This document shows positions 17,542 through 26,355 of a DNA stretch of 64,000 nucleotides, in pieces. Origin of the DNA: Paenibacillus massiliensis 2301065 = DSM 16942. GTDB lineage: Bacteria > Bacillota > Bacilli > Paenibacillales > Paenibacillaceae. Each line of letters opens with the position of its first letter. Within the stretch, counting starts at the first letter, position 1. The notes beneath the pieces are model-generated. The model did no database searches. It had not been told where the DNA came from and saw only the letters and a list, made by a program, of their open reading frames with translations. A program made the translations under genes and the position numbers. The stretch lies in assembly GCF_000377505.1 (NCBI RefSeq), contig NZ_KB898197.1, positions 1-64,000 on the forward strand. The letters are read 5' to 3'.

Positions 17542-20050
17542 GAAAATTGTCATTGTCGGCGGGGTCGCAGGTGGGGCATCTGCTGCGGCCAGATTGAGGA
17601 GACTGGATGAGAGTGCCCACATTGTTCTGGTTGAGAGGGGCTCATATATATCCTATGCGAACTGTGGTCTACCCTATTATATAGGTGGTGTGATTACAGA
17701 CCGTTCCAGACTAATGGTGCAGACCCCGGAAGCTATGCGACAACGGTTCAATCTGGATATTCGGACGGATAGCGAAGTCATTGGTATAGATCCGGACAGG
17801 AAGATTGTTCAAATCCATAGCAAAGAACGTGGAAGCTATGAGGAGAGCTATGACCAGGTTATTCTGTCTCCAGGGGCACGACCACTGAGGCCACAGCTTC
17901 CGGGCATAGACAGTCCACGCATTTATACGCTGCGCAGCATTCCAGATACAGATCGGATCAGACAAATGATTACCGAGGACGGCATATCATCAGCCATTGT
18001 CATCGGAGGCGGCTTCATCGGCGTGGAGATGGCTGAGAATCTGCGAGAGGCTGGTCTTGCTGTCACGCTGGTCGAAGGAAGTCCTCAGCTCCTGTCACCA
18101 TTGGATTCAGAAATGGCTGGGATTGTTGCGAAGGAGATGGAGCAGCGTGGTGTCGAACTGCTGATGTCCCGCAAGGTTCAATCGTTCCGGGATGTAGCAG
18201 ATGGTATCGAGGTGCACATGGCGGATGGCTTCTTTATTCAAGGTAATATGGTGCTGCTTGCTATTGGTGTTACCCCGGACACCGATTTTCTGCGGGAGAG
18301 CGGGATCGAACGGGACCCTCGCGGCCATATCCTTGTAAATGAGAGATTGGAGACAAGTCTTGGAGATGTGTATGCAGTAGGAGATGCTGTGGCTGTCAGA
18401 GACTATGTCAATGGGGCGATCACAGCGGTGCCTCTTGCCGGTCCTGCCAACAAGCAGGGGCGAATTGCTGCAGACAATATCTGTGGTCTGAACAGAACAT
18501 ATGAAGGCTCACAGGGTACGTCCATTTTGAAGGTGTTTGATATGACAGCAGCGGCGACGGGGAACAATGAGAAAACGTTGATCAGAGAAGGCATACCTTA
18601 TCACGTGATCTATGTTCATCCTTCCTCACATGCGACTTATTATCCAGGGGCAATGCCAATGACCATCAAGCTCCTGTTCAACGATGAGGGGCTCATTCTG
18701 GGTGCGCAAGCAGTGGGCTACGAGGGCGTGGATAAGCGAATAGATACCCTCGCGACGGTCATCCGCATGCGGGGCAGGGTGACGGATCTGACTGAGCTGG
18801 AGCTCGCTTACGCTCCTCCCTACTCCTCGGCCAAGGACCCTGTGAACATGGCAGGCTACACTGCAGACAATGTATTAATGGGACTGGTGGATGTATTCGT
18901 CCCACAGGAGCTGCAAGGACGTGATCCCGAGCATACGATTCTGGTTGATGTACGAACAGAGCTAGAGCATAACAATGGTCACATCCCGGGCTCGTTACTT
19001 ATTCCAGTAGATGAGCTGCGAGATCGATTGCAGGAACTGAATATAGAGAAGGAGATTTGGGTCTATTGTCAGGTGGGTCTTCGAGGATATACGGCCTCAA
19101 GAATTCTAAGTCAGCTTGGTTATAAGGTTAGGAATCTGACAGGAGGATACAAGAGCTATCAAATGTTCATGTATCAGCCGGGGCAAGGCGATGACAGTAG
19201 CACAAGGCAGACAGTCAGAAGGGAGGTAGCGGCAACGAGCTCGGCCTCGGTATCAGCTGTACATGAGTCATCAACCCACAGCATGTCAGGCGAGACTAGT
19301 ACGAATGTTGCCCATGCAGACGTTGTGCTTGATGCCTGTGGACTATCCTGTCCTGGTCCGTTAATCCAGGTACGCCAGCAGATGGATCAGCTAAGCGAGG
19401 GTCAGGTACTCCATGTTATTGCGTCAGATCCAGGCTTCTACGAGGATATTCGCTCCTGGGCGAATATGGTTCAAGCTGATCTGCTTCAGCTTAACAGACT
19501 GCCAGGTGGGCGAATTGAGGCCTATATTCAGAAGGGGAAAGGCTTAGAGCCGAACGCTGAATTGAATCGAGGGGCATCTGCGTCAGGCACCAGTATGGTT
19601 GTATTCAGTGGCGACCTGGATAAAGCTATTGCATCATTCATCATTGCTAATGGAGCAGCAGCTAGCGGCAAGAAGGTTACGATGTTCTTCACGTTCTGGG
19701 GATTGAATGTCATTCGCAAGTCCACCAAGACACCTGTCGTCAAAAATGGGATCAGTCGTATGCTCGGTCTCATGATGCCGCGTGGTAGCCGTAAGCTCCC
19801 GCTGTCACGTATGAACATGCTTGGTGCGGGCCCAAAAATGATCCGTGGTGTCATGAAAAGCCAGGGAATTCTCTCCTTGGAGCAGTTGATTGAGACGGCT
19901 ATCCAGCAGGGAGTGGAGCTTGTCGCCTGCCAAATGTCCATGGATGTCATGGGCATCAAGCCAGAGGAGCTGATTGACGGTGTACGACTTGGAGGAGTGG
20001 GCTACTACCTGGGACAAGCGGATCAATCCGGAATTAATCTCTTTATCTAA
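17534..20050 (+). CDS. CoA-disulfide reductase-rhodanese-TusA-DsrE2 fusion protein
   Basis: An 838-residue four-module sulfur-transfer protein. Module 1 (about 1-440) is a pyridine-nucleotide-disulfide reductase: FAD site IVGGVAGGASAAAR, redox Cys44 in SYANCGLPYY, as in CoA-disulfide reductase. Module 2 (about 450-545) is a rhodanese with active Cys512 in VYCQVGLRGY. A low-complexity Ser/Thr linker follows. Module 3 is TusA-like, DACGLSCPGPL with Cys602 and Cys606. Module 4 (about 685-838) is DsrE2-like with Cys799 in ACQMSMDVMG. ATG 17534 follows AGGAGGAAA; the longer frame from 17513 lacks a ribosome site. It is translationally coupled to the ArsR gene. Likely role: reduction and relay of persulfide or polysulfide sulfur in the cytosol. 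Confidence 0.92.
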   Translation: MGKKIVIVGGVAGGASAAARLRRLDESAHIVLVERGSYISYANCGLPYYIGGVITDRSRLMVQTPEAMRQRFNLDIRTDSEVIGIDPDRKIVQIHSKERGSYEESYDQVILSPGARPLRPQLPGIDSPRIYTLRSIPDTDRIRQMITEDGISSAIVIGGGFIGVEMAENLREAGLAVTLVEGSPQLLSPLDSEMAGIVAKEMEQRGVELLMSRKVQSFRDVADGIEVHMADGFFIQGNMVLLAIGVTPDTDFLRESGIERDPRGHILVNERLETSLGDVYAVGDAVAVRDYVNGAITAVPLAGPANKQGRIAADNICGLNRTYEGSQGTSILKVFDMTAAATGNNEKTLIREGIPYHVIYVHPSSHATYYPGAMPMTIKLLFNDEGLILGAQAVGYEGVDKRIDTLATVIRMRGRVTDLTELELAYAPPYSSAKDPVNMAGYTADNVLMGLVDVFVPQELQGRDPEHTILVDVRTELEHNNGHIPGSLLIPVDELRDRLQELNIEKEIWVYCQVGLRGYTASRILSQLGYKVRNLTGGYKSYQMFMYQPGQGDDSSTRQTVRREVAATSSASVSAVHESSTHSMSGETSTNVAHADVVLDACGLSCPGPLIQVRQQMDQLSEGQVLHVIASDPGFYEDIRSWANMVQADLLQLNRLPGGRIEAYIQKGKGLEPNAELNRGASASGTSMVVFSGDLDKAIASFIIANGAAASGKKVTMFFTFWGLNVIRKSTKTPVVKNGISRMLGLMMPRGSRKLPLSRMNMLGAGPKMIRGVMKSQGILSLEQLIETAIQQGVELVACQMSMDVMGIKPEELIDGVRLGGVGYYLGQADQSGINLFI

Positions 20051-20156
20051 ATTCACATCCAATGGGGCTATCCCAAATTAGCTGTGCAGGACTAGTGGAC
20101 TTTCTACACACAGGAACTTTATTCAGTCAGGGAGTAACTTGATTCAACATAGACAG

Positions 20157-20190
20157 GCCGTCATCAAGGATCATGGGTGACGGCTTATTT
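20157..20190 (+). terminator. Intrinsic terminator after the CoADR fusion gene
   Basis: GCCGTCA (20157-20163) pairs with TGACGGC (20178-20184), followed by TTATTTG. The tail is imperfect. The rest of 20051-20354 is AT-rich leader DNA of the phnD-like gene without a clear promoter. Confidence 0.65.
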
Positions 20191-20354
20191 GTATTACTAT
20201 AGTACTTTTATTATTGTGTTTTTCTTCAATATGCTAATTTTTTCATTTCCTTTACATAGAATTGAATTCGCTCTGATATTTCAGCAGTATGATAGTTCAT
20301 GTTTGGTATAGTTCCAGAGTGTTAACAAATCTACCAAAAAAGGGGTCAGTGTAC

Positions 20355-21455
20355 GTGAAAGTCAAAAACAGATTGATGTTTGTTGCTCTGTGGATCTTGG
20401 TCATAGGGCTGATGGCAGGCTGCGCATCCGGAGGTGCAGGTACCACTACAGAAAGTAACGGAGCTGGAACGCAGCCAGCAGGGGAAACCACTGGGGATAC
20501 CTCTTCCGCAAACAAGGAAATTCCGGAGCTAAAGGTGAGCTTTGTACCATCCAAAGATCCGGATCAAATCGTAACGACAACCGAGCCGCTTAAGGAGCTT
20601 CTCAAGAAGCAACTGGAGACGGAAGGCTATACAGTGGGTAACGTAGACATCAATGTTGGAACCACATACGAAGCTGTTGGTGAAGCATTGTCAGCGGGTA
20701 CTACAGATATCGGCTTTATTCCGGGAGGTACCTATGCTCTGTATGATGATGGAGCAGACGTCATTCTGACGGCAACCCGTGCAGGACTGTCCAATGACTC
20801 CGATGCGGCGAAGGATTGGAATGACAACAAGCCGACAGACCCTACAAGCGATCAAGTTACTTATTACCGCAGCCTTTTCATAGCGGGTCCTACGGATAAG
20901 GGTAAAGAGCTGGCTGAGAAAGTAAATAAAGGTGAGCAATTGACTTGGGAGGATCTGAACAGTGCGAACTGGGCAGTTATGTCTTCCTCATCCTCGGCTG
21001 GATACATCTATCCTACCCTGTGGCTGCAGGACAATTTCCAGAAGAGCCTAACTGATCTGGCACATGTTACACAATCGGACTCTTACGGTAGTTCCTTTGC
21101 GCGACTGGCTTCCGGACAAGCTGATATTATCGTAGCTTATGCGGATGCAAGAAGAGACTACGTGGACCAATGGACAAAAGACTTCGGTCGTAGCGGCACG
21201 ATCTGGGATGAGACCAATGTTATTGGTGTAACACAGCCAATCTATAACGATACCATTAGTGTCAGCAAGACAAGCCCAATCATGGATGATGCCTTCAAGG
21301 CTGCACTGCAAAAAGCGTTCATCGCTATTGCACAGACACCAGAAGGCAAAGAAGTCATCGCAGTCTACACGCATGAAGGCTATAAGGAAGCTACAGCAGC
21401 TGATTACGATGGCGAGAGAAAAGCCCAAGAGTTGCTCAGAAATATGAAGAAGTAA
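20355..21455 (+). CDS. phnD: Phosphonate-type ABC transporter substrate-binding lipoprotein
   Basis: A 366-residue PhnD-family binding protein. From GTG 20355, the N-terminus is MKVKNRLMFVALW and lipobox GLMAGC gives lipidated Cys23. The mature domain has FVPSKDPDQI near its start and IPGGTYALY, typical for the phosphate/phosphite/phosphonate binding family. GGGGT eight bases upstream supports GTG 20355 over longer starts. A strong terminator separates it from the ATPase and two permease genes. Ligand (phosphonate, phosphite or phosphate ester) cannot be decided; no C-P lyase or phosphonatase gene is present in the window. Confidence 0.92.
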   Translation: MKVKNRLMFVALWILVIGLMAGCASGGAGTTTESNGAGTQPAGETTGDTSSANKEIPELKVSFVPSKDPDQIVTTTEPLKELLKKQLETEGYTVGNVDINVGTTYEAVGEALSAGTTDIGFIPGGTYALYDDGADVILTATRAGLSNDSDAAKDWNDNKPTDPTSDQVTYYRSLFIAGPTDKGKELAEKVNKGEQLTWEDLNSANWAVMSSSSSAGYIYPTLWLQDNFQKSLTDLAHVTQSDSYGSSFARLASGQADIIVAYADARRDYVDQWTKDFGRSGTIWDETNVIGVTQPIYNDTISVSKTSPIMDDAFKAALQKAFIAIAQTPEGKEVIAVYTHEGYKEATAADYDGERKAQELLRNMKK

Positions 21456-21504
21456 GACGGCAACGGGCACTTACGATAAATATCAGAGATGGCCCATCAT
21501 GGAG

Positions 21505-21547
21505 ACCAATGAGAACATCGGCTTTTTGGATGTTCTCATTGGTTTTA
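21505..21547 (+). terminator. Terminator/attenuator between phnD and phnC
   Basis: A perfect 15-bp stem, ACCAATGAGAACATC / GATGTTCTCATTGGT, closes a nine-base loop and is followed by TTT. Readthrough is needed for the downstream ATPase and permeases, as no promoter is evident before them. Confidence 0.85.
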
Positions 21548-21621
21548 TGAATCTTCCCGCCATGTTATCAAGCTTATCACGGGGTTATGAATCACTCACT
21601 AATAACGATTGGAGTAGTTCC

Positions 21622-22437
21622 ATGATCGAATTTAATCATGTTGACAAGACTTACAGCAATGGAACGACCGCATTGCGAGACATTAATCTGAAGATTGAGC
21701 AGGGGGAGTTCGTAGCGGTCATCGGTCTCTCCGGTGCCGGTAAATCTACGCTCATTCGCTGCATTAACCGAATGCATGACATCACTGGAGGTACACTGCT
21801 GGTTGATAAGGTAGATGTGGCCAAGCTGAAGGGAAAGCAGGTTCGACAGTTTCGGCGGAGAATCGGAATGATCTTCCAATCCTTCAATCTGGTGACGAGA
21901 ACGACGGTCATTAACAATGTCTTGGTCTCCTTTGTGCCGGACCTGCCGCAATGGCGTAAATGGATAGGACTGTACACTAAGGATCAGAAGATCAAGGCAC
22001 TGGAGGCCTTGGATAAGGTCGGCATACTCGACAAGGCATTCGTCCGTGTAGATCAGCTATCAGGTGGTCAGCAACAGCGGGTAGCACTGGCGCGCACCTT
22101 GGCCCAGAGCCCTGATATCATTTTGGCGGATGAGCCGATTGCCTCACTGGACCCGGTGACGTCACGTATCGTCATGGACGATTTCAAGAACATTAACAAG
22201 GCTATGAATATTTCCGTCATTATGAATATTCATCATGTGGAAATCGCGTTGGAATATGCAGATCGTATTATCGGAATTAACAAAGGCGAGGTCGTATTTG
22301 ACGGCGCAGCTTCCCAAGTGAATACAGATATTCTGGAGCACATTTATGGAGGCAAATTTGAGGAGGAGAAAGCATCCTTTAACGAGCATGCAGCAGAGCC
22401 CGTTGCCGTAGGAGGAGGCTCTGTCTATGGTGGATAA
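21622..22437 (+). CDS. phnC: Phosphonate-type ABC transporter ATP-binding protein
   Basis: A 271-residue ABC ATPase starting MIEFNHVDKTYSNGT. Walker A is GLSGAGKST, signature LSGGQQQRVALAR, Walker B IILADEP, and the switch histidine lies in MNIHHVEIA. ATG 21622 has GGAG seven bases upstream; the frame is open to 21499 but that stretch encodes the terminator hairpin. It overlaps the first permease gene by 11 bases, so the three downstream genes form a tight unit. Confidence 0.93.
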   Translation: MIEFNHVDKTYSNGTTALRDINLKIEQGEFVAVIGLSGAGKSTLIRCINRMHDITGGTLLVDKVDVAKLKGKQVRQFRRRIGMIFQSFNLVTRTTVINNVLVSFVPDLPQWRKWIGLYTKDQKIKALEALDKVGILDKAFVRVDQLSGGQQQRVALARTLAQSPDIILADEPIASLDPVTSRIVMDDFKNINKAMNISVIMNIHHVEIALEYADRIIGINKGEVVFDGAASQVNTDILEHIYGGKFEEEKASFNEHAAEPVAVGGGSVYGG

Positions 22438-23242
22438 GCTCTTTCCTCCACACCAGATCAAGCTACCCAGTGGTAAAGTCGTCCTGCAAAGAAGATCAAG
22501 AACACCGCTGGTCATCATTATTCTGTTGATTTGCACCATCTTCTCGGTTCAGTTCACCGGCTTCAAGCTGGATGTGCTGTTCTCGCGGATCGGTCAATTT
22601 TTTGTCATTATCGGGAATATGATTCCTCCCAATTGGAATAGCTTCTCATCCATATGGGGACCGCTGCTGGATACGCTCAAGATGTCCTTGCTCGGCTCCA
22701 TGATCGGGGCGGCGCTTGCCCTTCCTGCGGCTGTGCTGGCTTCCTCGAATATTGTTCATAATAAAGTCATCGTCGTCATCAGCAAGACATTACTGAGTCT
22801 GCTAAGAACAATGCCAACCCTAGTGACTGCACTGATTGCTACCTTCATCTTCGGATTGGGGCCGATGGCAGGAACGGTAGCAATCATGCTCTTTACCGTA
22901 TCGTATGTGGGGAAGCTGGTCTACGAGCAGATTGAAAATGTCGACATGGGAGCCTTTGAGGCCATGGAGTCCATCGGAATGACGAGAATCCAGGCTTTTC
23001 GCTACGCGACACTCCCGCAGATTCTTCCAAGCTATTTGTCGACCTCCCTATTTTGCTTTGAGGGCAATGTCCGTTATGCAGCGATTCTGGGGTATGTCGG
23101 GGCTGGAGGGATCGGACTGCTCATCAATGAGAATCTGGGCTGGCGGGAGTATTCCAGCGTCGGCATGATCATTTTGTCGTTGATCGTCACCGTGTACATC
23201 ATTGAGACGATAAGCGAGCATTTCCGGAAAAAGTTAATCTAA
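22427..23242 (+). CDS. phnE: Phosphonate-type ABC transporter permease 1
   Basis: A 271-residue PhnE-family membrane protein with about six helices. The ATPase contact loop is MGAFEAMESIGMTRIQAFRYATLPQ, and the tail GYVGAGGIGLLINENL is characteristic of PhnE. ATG 22427 is preceded by GGAGGAGG inside the end of phnC. Two non-identical PhnE copies in tandem suggest a heterodimeric channel. Confidence 0.92.
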   Translation: MVDKLFPPHQIKLPSGKVVLQRRSRTPLVIIILLICTIFSVQFTGFKLDVLFSRIGQFFVIIGNMIPPNWNSFSSIWGPLLDTLKMSLLGSMIGAALALPAAVLASSNIVHNKVIVVISKTLLSLLRTMPTLVTALIATFIFGLGPMAGTVAIMLFTVSYVGKLVYEQIENVDMGAFEAMESIGMTRIQAFRYATLPQILPSYLSTSLFCFEGNVRYAAILGYVGAGGIGLLINENLGWREYSSVGMIILSLIVTVYIIETISEHFRKKLI

Positions 23243-23259
23243 GGGAGAATATAGGACCT

Positions 23260-24066
23260 ATGACGACAGTAGAAAAGGAGCTGCAGGCTGCACCACGTAG
23301 TCATCGCTACCTCCTGACGATTATGGCAGTTATTCTCGTACTCTTTGTATGGTCACTGACGACAGTGAATCTGAAAGATATCGATCAGAGCGGAGCAGGG
23401 ATTGCGATTAATATTTTTAAAGGTCTGTTTCAGCCGGATCTCGCCCTGCTCTTTAATTTCACGGAGCAAGGCGTGTTGTACCTGCTGCTTCAGACCGTGG
23501 CCATTGCCTTTCTGGGGACGCTGGTAGGCTCTGTGTTGGCTGTCCCGCTTGCCTTTCTGGCTGCATCCAATGTAGTACCAAGGCCCGTATCCTGGGTTAC
23601 AAGGCTATTGCTTATTACGATTCGGACCGTTCCAGCGCTGGTATATGGTCTGATGCTGATTCGTGTAACGGGCCCTGGGCCGTTTGCCGGCGTGCTTACC
23701 GTGGGGCTCGTCTCCATCGGTATGCTGTCCAAGCTTTTCGTGGATGCGATTGAGGAGCTGGATACGAAAGTCCTGGAATCGATGACCTCGGTTGGCTGTA
23801 CGACATTTGAGAAAATCCGCTTCGGTATCGTACCCCAGTTGTTCTCGGTCTTTCTGTCCGTCATGATCTATCGCTTCGATATGAATATGCGTGAGGCATC
23901 CATTCTGGGTCTCGTCGGCGCAGGTGGAATTGGTGCACCGCTGATCTTCGCCATGCGAAGCTACAAGTGGAATCAGGTCGGAGCCATTCTCATTGGGCTG
24001 GTAGTCCTGATCCTGATCATCGAGTGGGTATCTAATCGACTTCGTTCCAAGCTGGTCAAGGGCTAG
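23260..24066 (+). CDS. phnE: Phosphonate-type ABC transporter permease 2
   Basis: A 268-residue PhnE-family permease, 17 bases after its partner. The coupling loop reads TKVLESMTSVGCTTFEKIRFG, and GLVGAGGIGAPLIFAM marks the C-terminal family motif. ATG 23260 follows AGGGAGAATATAGGA. It completes a binding-protein/ATPase/two-permease importer and is followed by a bidirectional terminator shared with the convergent phosphoesterase gene. Confidence 0.92.
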   Translation: MTTVEKELQAAPRSHRYLLTIMAVILVLFVWSLTTVNLKDIDQSGAGIAINIFKGLFQPDLALLFNFTEQGVLYLLLQTVAIAFLGTLVGSVLAVPLAFLAASNVVPRPVSWVTRLLLITIRTVPALVYGLMLIRVTGPGPFAGVLTVGLVSIGMLSKLFVDAIEELDTKVLESMTSVGCTTFEKIRFGIVPQLFSVFLSVMIYRFDMNMREASILGLVGAGGIGAPLIFAMRSYKWNQVGAILIGLVVLILIIEWVSNRLRSKLVKG

Positions 24067-24205
24067 CGGAGCATGATGTGAGCATGGAGCCGCTGCAAGT
24101 GAGGGGCCCTGTCGACCGCTCATATCCAGCTATATAATTGGCAGCAAGATATTGATATCTAGTCTCCCAAAGGTGATTGAACCCGAGCTATGTAACATGC
24201 TGTAC

Positions 24206-24253
24206 AAAAACAGGAGCTACCAGGATTAATTATCCGATAGCTCCTGTTTTTTT
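24206..24253. terminator. Bidirectional terminator between phnE and the phosphoesterase gene
   Basis: AACAGGAGCTA and TAGCTCCTGTT form a perfect 11-bp stem, flanked by AAAA on the left and TTTTTTT on the right, so both converging transcripts can end here. Confidence 0.92.
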
Positions 24254-24290
24254 GTATTTGCAGTGCTCGTAGTTTAGGGAGAGTTGGGTG

Positions 24291-26012
24291 TCAGCTCTTG
24301 CTGATTACGCGCCAGTTATGGTTCACGGTGGTACTAATGGTTCGTTTCGAACGGATGTAGTCGGCGAGCAGCTCTGCCATGTCCGTCTGTAGCTCCTTAA
24401 TGACAGGCTTGCCACGGAACATATCGAACCCGCCACCGCCGCTTGCGCGGTAATTGTTCATGACTACTTCATATTCGGCCTCGGGCTGAAGCGGCTTTCC
24501 GTCGATCTCCAGCATCACTACCCGCTCTCCCACAGGACGTGATACGTCAAGGGTGTAGCTTACGCCCTCCCACATATCGTAGTTATAGGGCTGGGGCTTC
24601 GGCAGGAGGAAGGATGGATGAACACCGATGTGGCCATCTGCCTCCAGCAAGAAATAGGTGGCTGATAATTCAAGTGCCTCACGGATATCTTGTCCCGTCA
24701 CCCTTAAGACACGCAGCGTATTAGGAAATTTGTAGTTGGCGAGAATATCTCGCATTGAGATCCGCTCACCGAAGCCAGGGGCATAGTCGTCGAACAGGGC
24801 AGAGCAGGAGACGGCTGCTCCGCTAACCTCCATTTGCACCCTGTTGATCCATTCAACGAAGGGATGCTCCTCCAGACGTGCCTGATGCACATCCACCAGG
24901 CGCATGTCATTAGCGGTCTCGCCAATCGGCTGGTCCAGCCAATGCTGCAAGCGCTCCTCGACGGGAGCCGTCCGTTCGAGAATGTGCTCTGCTGGCTCCA
25001 CTTCGCCTGCTGCAAGCAGCTCGGAATGGGCCGAGAGCAGTCTCCAGCGAGGCTTAGGGTCGGATTGGCTGTCCGATAGCTTCGCGGTGGGAAGATGCTT
25101 CAACGGTTGCGTGTCCAACTTCAACGCGGGTTCCATCCATGGCTCCAACTCTGGCTGCAATGCTGAATCGAATTCCGATGCTAACTCCAGCTCCAATATG
25201 ACTCTGCCAAGAAATTGCCCCTGCGTGCCTGACTGAATGACACAGACGCCGTTCACATGAAGACCCTCAATCTGTCTGTGCTGATGCCCGGTCAGCAGTA
25301 CATCAATGCCAGATACCTCGTGACAAAGCTCGTAGCCCTGATTTTCACCCGTCAATGCCTCGGTGGGCTCCCCGGACCGAAGATCTCGCTCAAAGCCACC
25401 GTGATAGGAGATAATGACGATATCCGCCTCCAGCTGCTCCCTGAGATAAGGCACCCAATGCCGAGCACAAGCTACCGGGTCTTCGAAGCGAAGGCCTTCG
25501 ATATGCTCTGGCAGCTCCCATACGGGAATATGCGCTGTAGTCAGGCCAAGTACGGCGATCCGAATCCCTTCTGATGTGTCGTGCAGCAGATAAGGTTGAC
25601 CAAAGGCTGGCTCACCAGTGGATGCAGATACTGTGTTGGCCGAGAGCCACGGGAAGTCGGATTGCAGCATGGCTTCTTGCAGGTGGGCAAGTCCGAAATT
25701 GAACTCATGGTTGCCAATGACTGCTCCGGCACAACGGACCGCATTCAACGCAGAGACGACGGCGTTGTCGGCAAAGCTATCAATTTTGGCCTGATAATAG
25801 GTTAGCGGCGAGCCCTGCAGGCTGTCACCATTGTCCACATAAAGCATGCGATCGCCCCATCTGTCACGCTCTTCTTGAAGCAGTGTTGCGATTCGGGCGA
25901 AGCCGAGATTGGACGGTCCGCCCTCCATATACGAATAGGGTTGAATGTACCCGTGAATATCACTTGTTGTCAAAATAGCAATTTGACGGCGCACAGCTGC
26001 GGTCACGATCAT
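24291..26012 (-). CDS. 5'-nucleotidase/2',3'-cyclic phosphodiesterase family protein (YunD-like)
   Basis: A 573-residue metallophosphoesterase plus 5'-nucleotidase C-terminal domain. Metal motifs are TTSDIHG (Asp18, His20), DNGDSLQG, GNHEFNFG and TGHQH. The C-terminal nucleotidase domain holds the substrate-stacking segment near the end (YRASGGGGFDMF). There is no signal peptide or LPXTG anchor, so a cytosolic location like YunD is likely. ATG 26012 follows GAGGAGGAAC. The segment around residues 270-320 is enriched in short E/L repeats and looks like a variable insert. It converges with the phosphonate importer, compatible with a shared phosphorus theme, but they are separate transcripts. 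Confidence 0.9.
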   Translation of the reverse strand: MIVTAAVRRQIAILTTSDIHGYIQPYSYMEGGPSNLGFARIATLLQEERDRWGDRMLYVDNGDSLQGSPLTYYQAKIDSFADNAVVSALNAVRCAGAVIGNHEFNFGLAHLQEAMLQSDFPWLSANTVSASTGEPAFGQPYLLHDTSEGIRIAVLGLTTAHIPVWELPEHIEGLRFEDPVACARHWVPYLREQLEADIVIISYHGGFERDLRSGEPTEALTGENQGYELCHEVSGIDVLLTGHQHRQIEGLHVNGVCVIQSGTQGQFLGRVILELELASEFDSALQPELEPWMEPALKLDTQPLKHLPTAKLSDSQSDPKPRWRLLSAHSELLAAGEVEPAEHILERTAPVEERLQHWLDQPIGETANDMRLVDVHQARLEEHPFVEWINRVQMEVSGAAVSCSALFDDYAPGFGERISMRDILANYKFPNTLRVLRVTGQDIREALELSATYFLLEADGHIGVHPSFLLPKPQPYNYDMWEGVSYTLDVSRPVGERVVMLEIDGKPLQPEAEYEVVMNNYRASGGGGFDMFRGKPVIKELQTDMAELLADYIRSKRTISTTVNHNWRVISKS

Positions 26013-26143
26013 GTTCCTCCTCTTATGACGCAGTCCTAGGCGATATTTCCTATAATGCTTCGCCCAGAACTACGTGTGTAAAGTCACCTCTTAAGCTTAG
26101 CGCTCGGAATGCTTTACTCTGTATGCGTTATGTAAAAGCAATG

Positions 26144-26181
26144 TAAAAAAACTGCCCTCCTGTCAGGAGACAGGGGGCAGT
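26144..26181 (-). terminator. Intrinsic terminator of the secreted-protein gene
   Basis: Read on the minus strand, ACTGCCCCCTGT pairs with ACAGGAGGGCAGT around a short loop and ends in TTTTTT (26145-26150). It lies about 175 bases past the stop of the gene ending at 26356. Confidence 0.85.
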
Positions 26182-26202
26182 CTGGAGCTTGAATAGAGTC
26201 AT

Positions 26203-26232
26203 CTAATCTCGACTAATCTCAACTAATTTCAA
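26203..26232. repeat. 10-bp tandem array, three copies
   Basis: CTAATCTCGA, CTAATCTCAA, CTAATTTCAA lie head to tail in the spacer downstream of the secreted-protein gene. This array and the terminator above are all I see in the 26013-26355 gap. Confidence 0.8.
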
Positions 26233-26355
26233 CAGACTAAATGAAGCTTTGGTGGGGTCTTAGTAAGCCTGAAATATTTCTCAAATCAAGCCTTGATGAA
26301 TTTGAATGAGTCTATATAAGCCTTAATGGATCGCATATATCTAGGCTGAACATGC

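Noticed and set aside
21499..21621. Longer N-terminus for the phnC-like ATPase
   Set aside because: That stretch encodes the terminator stem and lacks ATPase-family features; ATG 21622 has a good ribosome site.
24834..25574. Several plus-strand frames of 80-110 codons
   Set aside because: All antisense to the 5'-nucleotidase-family gene and without ribosome sites.
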